From Deferribacteres bacterium (GTDB taxonomy: Bacteria > Chrysiogenota > Deferribacteres > Deferribacterales > Geovibrionaceae), in NCBI GenBank assembly GCA_023395255.1, contig JAEWZN010000002.1:1-64000 (forward strand): a stretch of 64,000 bases of DNA. Reading direction: 5' to 3'. The position numbers were made by a program, and so were the translations under genes. Under the pieces are notes generated by a model that saw nothing but the letters and a program-made list of their open reading frames with translations, did not search any database and was not told where the DNA came from. The stretch's first letter is position 1, and every line of letters begins with the position of its first letter. Shown in pieces: positions 1 through 7,382 of the stretch.

Positions 1-46
1 ATGGGAAATCTATTACAGCTTTCATAAAATGGCCATATGTGATATG

Positions 47-95
47 AGGAAAAAAATTATTACGAGGACATAGAAAAATGTTACCTATGTCCTCG
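47..95 (-). terminator. Rho-independent terminator for the minus-strand cluster
   Basis: An 11-bp perfect stem (CGAGGACATAG at 63-73 with its complement at 85-95) encloses an 11-nt loop. Reading on the minus strand it is followed by TAATAATTTTTTT. It lies about 130 bases past the stop of the last fez-like gene, so it probably ends that transcript. Confidence 0.65.
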
Positions 96-144
96 GTTGA
101 TTCTGTTACCCTTCTCTACGTTGCACACTTATCTGCAATAGCTT

Positions 145-163
145 CCCCCTTTTTTAAAGGGGG
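145..163. repeat. CCCCCTTT/AAAGGGGG hairpin element, copy 1
   Basis: An 8-bp perfect stem with a 3-nt loop. The same stem recurs at 29923-29941 after another gene. Hairpins of this shape are common dispersed intergenic elements and may act as weak bidirectional terminators. Confidence 0.55.
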
Positions 164-227
164 ATTTGAAATAGCTGATTAAAGACTGCCGGCATGAACA
201 CAGGAGCAGGATGTGCGGTTTTTAATG

Positions 228-941
228 CTAGCCGACCTCAATCATCGAGGCGGTTTTCGCAGACATGGTTATTATAAGCCCTTCATGGGTATGGAGAACG
301 ACATCCTGTTCAGCATCCAGATCCACACGCTTGCCGCTTTCTATTCCTTCCATGCTTATTACAGACCCTACGCATATATCAACACCGCAGAGGAAGGCGG
401 TTATTTTTTTCCCTGCTGCTATGCCGTTAACTTTAAATTCCGCCCCTTTGGGTGAGAATGTGAACTGAAAATTCTTCCTGTTCTCCGTATCGCCTATTAT
501 CATTGCGGCTACAGCCTCTGAGATGCGCACACGGTTTTTGTGATTAACCATAACCACATATTCCATTGGGGGCAGATATTTTATTATTTTCAGCTTTATT
601 CTTTCCTTTATGCCGAGCATGGCGAGTCTGGCGGCGTTTTTATCGCACCTGCCGAGGCTGTGGGTGATTACAGTGGATGAAAGAGGTGCATTGTAAAAGG
701 GTTTCGGCTCTCCTGAGCCCGCCCGGACAGTGATATGTTTGGCGAGCTGGCCGCTTATAACCCTTACGCCGTTTTTTGTGTCAACTTTGACGGTGGGGCA
801 TTTTATGTCATCAGTTTCGAGCTTGGTTACGGCACTGCCTTTATAAAGCCCCAGAGATGCGAGCTTCTGGGCGGATTCCCCCTGCGGGGTTCCTTTTATT
901 ATATAGCAGCGGCCGCTTTCGGCGTTTTGAAGGTTAAGCAT
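228..941 (-). CDS. Triple FeoA-domain protein of the fez-like cluster
   Basis: 237 aa made of three consecutive FeoA/SH3-like modules (about residues 6-75, 82-155 and 160-237). Each has the pattern of a small beta barrel with a G-x-x-x-G turn, for example LASLGLYKG, LAMLGIKER and AAGKKITAFLCG. FeoA domains normally occur singly as 75-80 aa cytoplasmic partners of the ferrous iron transporter FeoB. Here no FeoB is present and the gene directly abuts a P1B ATPase gene (its ATG follows that stop without a gap). This is the last gene of the eight-gene run, so it probably modulates or docks to the cluster's iron ATPase. The domain call is good; the role is inferred. Confidence 0.75.
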   Translation of the reverse strand: MLNLQNAESGRCYIIKGTPQGESAQKLASLGLYKGSAVTKLETDDIKCPTVKVDTKNGVRVISGQLAKHITVRAGSGEPKPFYNAPLSSTVITHSLGRCDKNAARLAMLGIKERIKLKIIKYLPPMEYVVMVNHKNRVRISEAVAAMIIGDTENRKNFQFTFSPKGAEFKVNGIAAGKKITAFLCGVDICVGSVISMEGIESGKRVDLDAEQDVVLHTHEGLIITMSAKTASMIEVG

Positions 942-3041
942 CTACTTCTCCTTTTTTCTTTTTACGCCGTATGAGGAGAGGCTGAGGGCGTAAATCAGTG
1001 TCGAAAGCGTGGTTCCGTTGTGGAGCAGGGCGCTTGCCAGCGGGCTTATTCTGCCCATGAGCGAGAGAGCGACGGTAGCGGTGTTCACGCCTATGTTAAA
1101 CCGGAACATCTGCCTTATGACCTTCATAGTTTTCACTGCAAGAACCCTTGCTTTGACTATTCCCATAAGGTCTTCCCGGAGGAGTATGACTGCGGCTGTC
1201 TCTTTAGCGAGATCCGCCCCCTGAGGAAGGCTGATGCCCACATCTGCGGTGAGCAGGGCGGGTGCGTCGTTCACCCCATCTCCTGCGAAGGCGATTCTGC
1301 ACCCCTGATTCTTAAGCTGTTTTACTATGCCCGCTTTGTCTTCGGGCTTCATTTCATAATAAACTTCGTCTATTCCGAGCAGTTCCGCCACATGCAGTGC
1401 GGAATCGCGGTGGTCGCCTGTGAGCATTACGGTCTTTTTAACGCCGTGCTTCTTTAACTCTTTTATAACCTGAGCGGATTCATCGCGCAAGGTATCTTTG
1501 AGCGCAATCAGCCCGCAGAGCTTTCCGTCTATGGCGACATAGAGTATTGTCTGCCCCTTTGTACGCATTTTCCGGGCATCTTCATCAGCGAAACAGCAGA
1601 CAACTTTTTCATCCTCCGCCACGAAGTGATGGCTCCCCACAAGGACGTTTTTGCCCCCCACATAGGCGGAAACGCCGTGGGCTATGATGAAGTCCACTTC
1701 GCCTGTCTGCTCCGTTTTGAGGCCGCGGTTTTCGGCTTCCTTCACAACGGCGGAGGCTATGGGGTGTGAGTAATATTCCTCGGCTGAGGCCGCGATTCTG
1801 ACTATTTCGTTTTCATTATATCCGTTATAGGGCTGAACCTCCGTCACGGAGAGCATCCCTTTTGTGAGCGTTCCTGTTTTGTCAAAGATGATTGTGTCAA
1901 TCTCCGCAAGGTTTTCAAGCGCCTGAGCGCCCTTGATGAATATGCCTTCTGTTGCGGCGTTGTACATGCTGGCCTTTATCGCTGTCGGCGTGACAAGCTG
2001 GAGCGCGCATGAATAGTCCACGGAAAGAACGGAGGAGGCGCGCCTGAAATCCCTGGTGATAAGCAGTGTCGCAAGCCCTGCGGCAAAGGTCACTGGAACC
2101 ATTTTGTCAGCCGCAGCGAAGGCTTTCACTTCCGTTCTGGATTTGTTTTTCAGCGAGTTGCTTATGAATTTGGCTATGCGGGCCGTTGTTGTTTCGGAGC
2201 CGACCTTTTCGGCTTCGATGATGATTTTTCCTTCCGCCATCACTGTGCCGGAATATACGTAGTCCCCCGGCTTGATATGAACAGGCAGACTTTCCCCGGT
2301 TACTGAGGCCTGATTCACAAGCCCCTCTCCGGAGGCGACTTTGCCGTCCACAGGTATCATCTCCCCGGAACCCGCGCGCACCATATCGCCAATCTGGAGG
2401 TCACTGACCGCCGTTTTTTCCTCCGACTGCCCCCTGACAACCCAGACGTATTCCACTTCGGGTTTGATGAGGCTTTTCAGCATTTTGTCGGATCTGTACT
2501 CGGCGGATTCCTCAAGATAATGCCCCAGATTAAGCAGGAAGGTTATGGAACCGGCGGTAAAGTAGTCCTTTCTGGCAAGCAGCATGGAGATAACCGCCGC
2601 ATCCAGCACTTCTACCTTGAGCCCTCTGGTGAACAGGGTTTCTATACCCTCCATGAGGATAGGTGCGGCGCCGAGATAAGTAAGCGGGCGCCTAAGCCCC
2701 TGCGGCAGGAACAGCTTGAGAATCCACATTGTTCCCGCCCAGTAGACATTGATTAGATCCGGAGAGTTCTGGAGTTCCTCCTCCGCGTTGAAAACCGTAT
2801 GACTGAACGCTGAGAGAACATCCAGAACATCACCCCGTACATCTGTATTTTTGTCAAAGCTGACCACTGCCGTTTTTGCCTTCTGGTTAACACGGACGGA
2901 CTTCACGCCCTTAATCTGCTCCAGACCGGATTCCACAAGGGTTGCATCCAGAGCGGGGTTGCCCAGAACGGGAGCCTTGAGGCGGATTCGCCCCGGCATG
3001 TCATGCACTATTCCGACCTTTTCCAGTCCGGTGAAAAACAT
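942..3041 (-). CDS. fezB: P1B-type metal ATPase with YSC motif, FezB-like (candidate ferrosome iron pump)
   Basis: 699 aa. An N-terminal HMA-like fold without CxxC but with GRIRLK (residues 17-22) precedes membrane helices. The catalytic motifs are intact: TGES (248-251), DKTGT (387-391), HP (426-427) and GDGVND (587-592). The usual CPC metal-binding motif of the sixth helix reads YSC (343-345, in VDYSCALQL). As I recall, the P1B-6 group that includes FezB lacks a classical CPC. FezB pumps iron into ferrosomes, the membrane-bounded iron stores described in Desulfovibrio magneticus, Rhodopseudomonas palustris, Shewanella putrefaciens and Clostridioides difficile. The neighbours (small hydrophobic proteins, HMA-like protein, FeoA) fit such a locus. 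The alternative is a Mn/Fe efflux ATPase unrelated to an organelle. The family call is firm; the fezB name is probable. Confidence 0.68.
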   Translation of the reverse strand: MFFTGLEKVGIVHDMPGRIRLKAPVLGNPALDATLVESGLEQIKGVKSVRVNQKAKTAVVSFDKNTDVRGDVLDVLSAFSHTVFNAEEELQNSPDLINVYWAGTMWILKLFLPQGLRRPLTYLGAAPILMEGIETLFTRGLKVEVLDAAVISMLLARKDYFTAGSITFLLNLGHYLEESAEYRSDKMLKSLIKPEVEYVWVVRGQSEEKTAVSDLQIGDMVRAGSGEMIPVDGKVASGEGLVNQASVTGESLPVHIKPGDYVYSGTVMAEGKIIIEAEKVGSETTTARIAKFISNSLKNKSRTEVKAFAAADKMVPVTFAAGLATLLITRDFRRASSVLSVDYSCALQLVTPTAIKASMYNAATEGIFIKGAQALENLAEIDTIIFDKTGTLTKGMLSVTEVQPYNGYNENEIVRIAASAEEYYSHPIASAVVKEAENRGLKTEQTGEVDFIIAHGVSAYVGGKNVLVGSHHFVAEDEKVVCCFADEDARKMRTKGQTILYVAIDGKLCGLIALKDTLRDESAQVIKELKKHGVKKTVMLTGDHRDSALHVAELLGIDEVYYEMKPEDKAGIVKQLKNQGCRIAFAGDGVNDAPALLTADVGISLPQGADLAKETAAVILLREDLMGIVKARVLAVKTMKVIRQMFRFNIGVNTATVALSLMGRISPLASALLHNGTTLSTLIYALSLSSYGVKRKKEK

Positions 3042-3064
3042 TGAGCCTAAAATGACAGCACCTT

Positions 3065-3286
3065 CTAACTTTTCATATTTTCAGGGTAAAGGTAGTTGTG
3101 GTAAATGCTTAAGCCCACAAGGGCACACCCGGCGGCTATGTGTACATGCTTAGCCGCCTTGCCTTTACCGAACCCTGAGACAACAGTCGCCGCCATGGTG
3201 AGTATCATGGCGTTTTTGACCAGCCTGCGTTTGCGCATTACGGCAGACGGGTTTTTCTTCTTCGCCGCCTTCTTTTCGCCGCTCAC
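3065..3286 (-). CDS. Small membrane protein of the fez-like cluster
   Basis: 73 aa. A very basic N-terminus (AAKKKNPSAVMRKRR) is followed by two hydrophobic stretches (about 26-40 and 45-66), the second carrying HVHIAAGCALVG and then HNYLYP. It sits between a PY-rich hydrophobic protein and the FezB-like ATPase, with gaps of 2 and 23 bases, so co-expression is near certain. The paired histidines in the second segment could bind metal or heme, but that is speculation. I do not recognise a named family. A small membrane component is usual in ferrosome-type operons. Confidence 0.6.
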   Translation of the reverse strand: MSGEKKAAKKKNPSAVMRKRRLVKNAMILTMAATVVSGFGKGKAAKHVHIAAGCALVGLSIYHNYLYPENMKS

Positions 3287-3288
3287 GT

Positions 3289-3603
3289 TTATTCTCCTTC
3301 GACTTCCGCCTGAACGTCCCTGATCTGCTCTTTCAGTTCTTCAACGCCGGACTGAAGTCCGCCCCAAACCTTAACAACGCCTTTGACTATGGCTTTTTTA
3401 ACTGTGGGGTTGGTGAGCAAAAGGGCAATGCCCGCACCCACAGCAAAGCCTTTTACATAGTTGGGCTCACGGAAGTTGAACCACTGTTTAAGGTGGGGGT
3501 AAACGGAAGCATCCGCATACTGCTGCTGGGGAGGATAGGGGTAGGGGTAATATCCGTACTGGGGGGCCTGAGGGTTCTGGGGATTCTGTTTCTGATCGCT
3601 CAT
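3289..3603 (-). CDS. PY-rich protein with a YtxH-like hydrophobic helix
   Basis: 104 aa. Residues 1-30 are rich in Gln, Pro and Tyr (YGYYPYPYPPQQQ). One glycine-rich hydrophobic segment follows (about 49-70, KGFAVGAGIALLL then TNPTVKKAI), and then a charged amphipathic tail. The hydrophobic block is clearly homologous to one in the protein at 4041-4724 (KGMLIGAGVAMLF then SNDSIKDSL), so the two are paralogues with differently expanded PY arms. Low-complexity PY arms on a membrane anchor suggest a scaffold or coat role. That role is inferred from position in the fez-like cluster; no enzyme motif is present. Confidence 0.62.
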   Translation of the reverse strand: MSDQKQNPQNPQAPQYGYYPYPYPPQQQYADASVYPHLKQWFNFREPNYVKGFAVGAGIALLLTNPTVKKAIVKGVVKVWGGLQSGVEELKEQIRDVQAEVEGE

Positions 3604-3624
3604 GTTAATCTCCTTTTTTATATA

Positions 3625-4029
3625 TTATTCTGATTTTAAGGGTTCTTCGTCTTTAAGCTTTTCACTGACGGAGGCTGCCGCTTCGCTAACTTTTCCGGCG
3701 GCTTTGCCTGCTGCTGCTTTCACTTTTTTACAGGCCTTTTTGCCTTCTGTGTCCAGAAGGTATTTTGTGCCTGCGGCAACGGCAAAAACCGTGAGTATGC
3801 CGAAAACGCCGCCGAGCCTGAGAAGGCTCACAGCCGCAACGCCCACTGCTGTCGCCGCTCCTGCGCCTGCCGCGTCTTTTGCGGTTCTTTTGGCCGCTTC
3901 TTCCTTGGTGATTTTTCCTTCCTTAACATCCTGCGCCTGTTTTGCCGCGGAAACTGCTCCGCCCACTACAGCGCCTGCCGCCGCCCCTATGAGAGAGGCT
4001 CCCGCGGCCGCTTTTGCCAGATGGTGCAT
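3625..4029 (-). CDS. Gly/Ala-rich hydrophobic protein of the fez-like cluster
   Basis: 134 aa. An Ala/Gly zipper-like N-terminus (about residues 6-28) comes first. A charged linker (QDVKEGKITKEEAAKRT) follows, then a second hydrophobic region (about 53-90) and a Lys/Ala/Glu-rich amphipathic tail. No catalytic motif is visible. The glycine-zipper pattern is typical of proteins that curve or pack membranes, and it recalls small magnetosome-type membrane proteins in composition only. It lies 11 bases from its upstream neighbour, within the operon. Function unknown; a membrane-shaping or packing role in an iron compartment is a guess. Confidence 0.58.
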   Translation of the reverse strand: MHHLAKAAAGASLIGAAAGAVVGGAVSAAKQAQDVKEGKITKEEAAKRTAKDAAGAGAATAVGVAAVSLLRLGGVFGILTVFAVAAGTKYLLDTEGKKACKKVKAAAGKAAGKVSEAAASVSEKLKDEEPLKSE

Positions 4030-4040
4030 AAAAATCCTCC

Positions 4041-4724
4041 TTATTCGGTCTCTTCGGCATCGTCTGTCATGCCGCCGAGTGTTTTAGAGAAAATACTCAT
4101 CAGTGAATCCTTTATGGAATCGTTGGAAAAGAGCATGGCAACACCCGCTCCGATCAGCATTCCCTTGATAAAGTCGCTTCCTGACGCATCCGCAATTTTT
4201 CCCACTGCGGAAAGATTGGGGTTTTCCTTGATCATCTCCCCGAATTTGCCGAAGAGCATGCCGAAGGGGTCTTCCCCGTGGTGCTCTGTGTGGTGTGCCC
4301 CATGAGGCATTTGCGGCATATAGCCGTAAGGCGGCTGAGGCGGCATGTAGCCGTATGGCGGCGGGGGTGGCGGCATATATCCGTACGGCATCTGAGGCAT
4401 ATACCCGTATGGAGGCTGAGGCGGCATAAAGCCGTAACCGTAAGGAGGGGGAGGCGGCGGCATATGGCCGTAGGGCGGCTGCTGAAATCCGTATTCAGGC
4501 ATACCTGTGAACTCTTCTCCGTTTGGTGCGTATCCGTAGGGTATTTCCGTTTGGTTTCCGGCGTGCGCTTCTTCTGCGCTTTCCGGTTTCTCCGATGCTC
4601 TGAAGGCATTCTGAGGAGTGTTTTCCGTTGTTTTTTCTTTTCCCGATGCAGAATCTTTCTGCGGCTTATCGGTGCAGCTTTCTTCCTTTACGGGATTTTC
4701 CGCATCAGCGGCTTTTTTTCCCAT
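4041..4724 (-). CDS. Tandem PYGYMP-repeat protein with a YtxH-like helix
   Basis: 227 aa in three parts. Residues 1-60 are a polar, charged leader. Residues 60-145 are a low-complexity arm of tandem PYGYMP / PPPPPYGYMP / PPQPPYGYMP units ending in HGAHHTEHHGED. The C-terminal part has an amphipathic block and a glycine-rich helix (KGMLIGAGVAMLF) matching that of the 104-aa protein at 3289-3603. The repeats are also visible at DNA level (about 4300-4480), so unit number could change by slippage. No signal peptide. Tyr/Pro/His-rich arms can self-associate or bind metal; a scaffold of the iron compartment is an inference from context. Confidence 0.62.
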   Translation of the reverse strand: MGKKAADAENPVKEESCTDKPQKDSASGKEKTTENTPQNAFRASEKPESAEEAHAGNQTEIPYGYAPNGEEFTGMPEYGFQQPPYGHMPPPPPPYGYGFMPPQPPYGYMPQMPYGYMPPPPPPYGYMPPQPPYGYMPQMPHGAHHTEHHGEDPFGMLFGKFGEMIKENPNLSAVGKIADASGSDFIKGMLIGAGVAMLFSNDSIKDSLMSIFSKTLGGMTDDAEETE

Positions 4725-4735
4725 TTACTGCCTCC

Positions 4736-5041
4736 TTAACTTTGCATGTAAGTGTCCTCGTATCGTTTGAGTATCTCTCTGCAAATTTCTGTATCTTTTG
4801 TTGTTATCAGGTTTTCAAATGTTTTCGGGTCTATTATGTTCGGGTCGTAGCGTATAACCACTGAGCGCGCCATTATGTTCACCCTTGTGTCGAGCACACC
4901 GGGGAGGCTGCTGCTTATCTGTTCAAGTTTCTTGCTTACGGGATCCTTCACCACGGAGGGGTCAACCTTGAGCCTTATTCTTCCTTCCACATGGTGAGCC
5001 ACCGTGACGTATTTTTTCGCCGCGATTAAATCTTCGAGCAT
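4736..5041 (-). CDS. HMA-like protein without CxxC, fez-like cluster
   Basis: 101 aa, one ferredoxin-like HMA fold. The metal-binding CxxC loop is replaced by HHVEGRIRLKVD (about residues 16-27), and the rest keeps the HMA pattern (LPGVLDTRVNIMARSVVIRYD). The GRIRLK hexapeptide is shared exactly with both ATPases of the cluster. The gene overlaps the upstream ATPase gene by 16 bases and ends 11 bases before the next start. It is probably an accessory protein that interacts through this loop with the ATPases or a lipid surface rather than carrying copper. HMA-like proteins are reported in ferrosome operons. Confidence 0.68.
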   Translation of the reverse strand: MLEDLIAAKKYVTVAHHVEGRIRLKVDPSVVKDPVSKKLEQISSSLPGVLDTRVNIMARSVVIRYDPNIIDPKTFENLITTKDTEICREILKRYEDTYMQS

Positions 5042-7296
5042 TTTTCCCCATCCCCCGTTAATTCAACCGCTTCCGTCTCTGCAACGTTGAGAGGCTGCAT
5101 TTCATATTTTAAAAGTCTGGAAGAGTTTGCCAGAACACCCGCTGTGTGGGCTATGTGCAGGAGACCTGCCATAACCGGAGGCAGAAGCCCCGCCGCGCCG
5201 AGAAACGCGCCCGCAACATTTGAGCCTGTTGCGAGCATGAAGTTCTGGTGTATTACTTCCTTTGTTTTTCTGCTGAGTTTCCTCAGGTACAGTATTTTTT
5301 CAAGGTCATCGTCCACAAGGGCTATGTCCGCCGCTTCCACAGCAACGTCAGACCCCGCCGCACCCATGGCTATGCCCAGATCCGCCTTGGCAAGCGCCAG
5401 CACATCGTTTATGCCGTCACCTATCATGGTAACCTTATGGTACTGCTGAATCTCAGCAACTATGTCCGCCTTCTGTTCGGGCAGAACCGAGTAGTGGCAT
5501 TTGTTGAAGCCCAGCCTGTCCGCCATGGCCTGAGCGGAGTATTTTTCATCTCCGGTCACAAGGATGAACTCCTTCACCCCTTCCTCACGGAGGCCTTTTA
5601 TAACAGCTTCAACATTATCCTTCTGCCTGTTTTCCACGGTGAGAATGCCGATAGCTTTTCCGTCCTCCGCAACATATATGACGCTTAAGCCGAGCTTCTC
5701 GGCTTCATCCCGTGCTTTGGTGAGCTTGGAGATATTTATGCCGTATCTGTTCATCAGCTTGGCGTTGCCGATGAAAATCTCCCTGCCCATGGCTTCCGCC
5801 CGTACACCCATTCCGAGGATGGTTTCGCACACGGCATGGGTCGATTCGGTGCTGCACATCTCCCGCGCCTTGTCGCGTATCGCCACGGCTACGGGATGTC
5901 TGTTGTGAAGCTCCGCTGTATATGCTGAATATATTACATCGTACTCGGTTTTTCCTTTAACAGGGATGATGGAGATAACCTTCGGCTCATCAGTGGTGAT
6001 TGTGCCTGTTTTGTCAAAGCAGAATGATTCCTGCGAACCTGCTTCCTCAAGGTATCTGCCCCCTTTGATAAGTATGCCTCTGGACGCGGCGTTTGAGATG
6101 GCAGCGCTTACGGCGGAGGATGCGGCGAGAACTGTGGCGCACGGGCATGTCATCACCAGCAGTACGGAGAATGCCCTGTAAAAATTGCGGGTGATGAGGA
6201 AGGTTCCCAGTGTCATCCAGAAGCCTGTGTTCACAAGCCTTCTGGCCAGTCTGTCCGCCTCAAGCTCTATGGGAGCCTTGTTTCCGAGGGAATCCTCCAC
6301 AAGGCAGAGTATCCTTGAAAGATAAGTGGCATCACCCACGTGGCTTGCCTGAACATATATCAGCCCGTTCTGCACGTAGGTTCCGGCGAATACCTGTTCA
6401 CCCTCGAAACGGTGCACAAGCTCGCTGCGGCCGTTTATGGAGGCCTCATTTACAGCAGCCTCACCGCAGGTTATGAGCCCGTCAACGGAGATTTTCTCCC
6501 CTGTGTGGATGACTACTGTGTCGCCGACGTGAATCTGCTCCACGGGAACCTCAAGCTCCTGCCCGTCTCTGTAGACGAAGGCTGTCTTGGATGTGACATC
6601 CAGTATATTTTTTATCGCCTTGCGGGATTTTTCGGTGACGTAGCCGTTCAGCAGGTCGCTTCCCGTGTTTACCCAGAGTATCTCAAGGGCAGTGAGCGCT
6701 TCGCCCGCTATTGCGGCAGATGCCACACCGGCTCCGAGAAAGCTGTTAAGGGAAACTTTGCCTGTTTTGCCGAAGTCCTTCACAGCCCGTGCTATGAGCG
6801 GAACAGAGAAAGCGGCTGCTATAAGCCCCAGCGGGCTGAACAGGGACTGGCTGACCGCCAGCCTTAATATTTTTGTGCGTATGAAAACGCCGCCGAGGAC
6901 AGCGGAAAGTATGCCGAATTCTGTCGGCGTGGTGTCCGCCTTGGGCTCCTCATTCCTCACGCATACGCAGCCCTGCCTTTTACAGGCGGGTTCTTTTGCC
7001 GTTCTGCGCGGGGCGGGTTTCACTTCTGTCACTGCCTTAATCAGCTCCGACGGCAGAACAACGGTGCAGTCATAGTTTACCACTATGCTGCCCCCTATGT
7101 GGCTGCATCTCGCGCCGCTCACACCTTTAAGGCTGCGGAGTGCTTCCTCCACAGCTGAAGCGAGGGAGGGGGAGCCGATCAGGTTTTTATATTTCAGGCG
7201 GATACGCCCTTTGAGAGAGTGTTTGATTACTATCAATTTAGCCACCTGTAACTTTATTAAGAATGGTGTTAACAAAGTTAGTTTCTGTCTAATCAT
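5026..7296 (-). CDS. Second P1B ATPase: CPC present but TGES glutamate missing
   Basis: 756 aa. An HMA-like N-domain with GRIRLK (30-35) is followed by a Cys cluster CKRQGCVC (105-112) and the ATPase core. CPC (384-386), DKTGT (428-432), HP (467-468) and GDGIND are present. The actuator-domain TGES loop reads NGRS (about 288-291, in EASINGRSE), so the glutamate that drives dephosphorylation is gone. The protein may therefore be slow, regulatory or structural. The ATG at 7296 has no clear Shine-Dalgarno; a GTG about 17 codons in (before AKLIVIKHS) is an alternative start. It is the first gene of the fez-like run. Confidence 0.72.
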   Translation of the reverse strand: MIRQKLTLLTPFLIKLQVAKLIVIKHSLKGRIRLKYKNLIGSPSLASAVEEALRSLKGVSGARCSHIGGSIVVNYDCTVVLPSELIKAVTEVKPAPRRTAKEPACKRQGCVCVRNEEPKADTTPTEFGILSAVLGGVFIRTKILRLAVSQSLFSPLGLIAAAFSVPLIARAVKDFGKTGKVSLNSFLGAGVASAAIAGEALTALEILWVNTGSDLLNGYVTEKSRKAIKNILDVTSKTAFVYRDGQELEVPVEQIHVGDTVVIHTGEKISVDGLITCGEAAVNEASINGRSELVHRFEGEQVFAGTYVQNGLIYVQASHVGDATYLSRILCLVEDSLGNKAPIELEADRLARRLVNTGFWMTLGTFLITRNFYRAFSVLLVMTCPCATVLAASSAVSAAISNAASRGILIKGGRYLEEAGSQESFCFDKTGTITTDEPKVISIIPVKGKTEYDVIYSAYTAELHNRHPVAVAIRDKAREMCSTESTHAVCETILGMGVRAEAMGREIFIGNAKLMNRYGINISKLTKARDEAEKLGLSVIYVAEDGKAIGILTVENRQKDNVEAVIKGLREEGVKEFILVTGDEKYSAQAMADRLGFNKCHYSVLPEQKADIVAEIQQYHKVTMIGDGINDVLALAKADLGIAMGAAGSDVAVEAADIALVDDDLEKILYLRKLSRKTKEVIHQNFMLATGSNVAGAFLGAAGLLPPVMAGLLHIAHTAGVLANSSRLLKYEMQPLNVAETEAVELTGDGEKCSKI

Positions 7297-7382
7297 ATAT
7301 GCTTTTTGAGGTGATTATCAAGCCAAAATGTTAAAAAATGTCAGATTAAATTGTAAAGATTATCTGCGTATGTCCGGAACTG
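7297..7382 (-). promoter_or_regulatory. Candidate promoter and paired GATAATC sites before the fez-like operon
   Basis: On the minus strand TTTACA (7357-7352) lies 17 bases before a weak TTAACA (7334-7329). Two direct copies of GATAATC, at 7364-7358 and 7319-7313, flank it, 45 bases apart. GATAAT is the core hexamer of the Fur box, so iron control is plausible, but no full 19-bp Fur box is present. Confidence 0.3.

Larger units (their letters stand above)
1..227. other. Intergenic region downstream of the fez-like cluster, with two strong hairpins
   Basis: No gene is seen in these 227 bases. They hold two perfect inverted repeats, at 63-95 and 145-163, listed separately. The rest is unremarkable. 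What lies to the left of the window is unknown. Confidence 0.6.

Noticed and set aside
3625..4029. Magnetosome protein (Mms6/MamC-like)
   Set aside because: Only the glycine/alanine-rich composition is similar; no mam genes are in the window and the acidic iron-binding tail of Mms6 is absent.
4278..4739. Open frame of 153 codons on the plus strand opposite the PYGYMP-repeat gene
   Set aside because: It is the antisense of a repetitive Pro/Tyr coding region, giving an Arg/His/Val-rich product with no start site or family.
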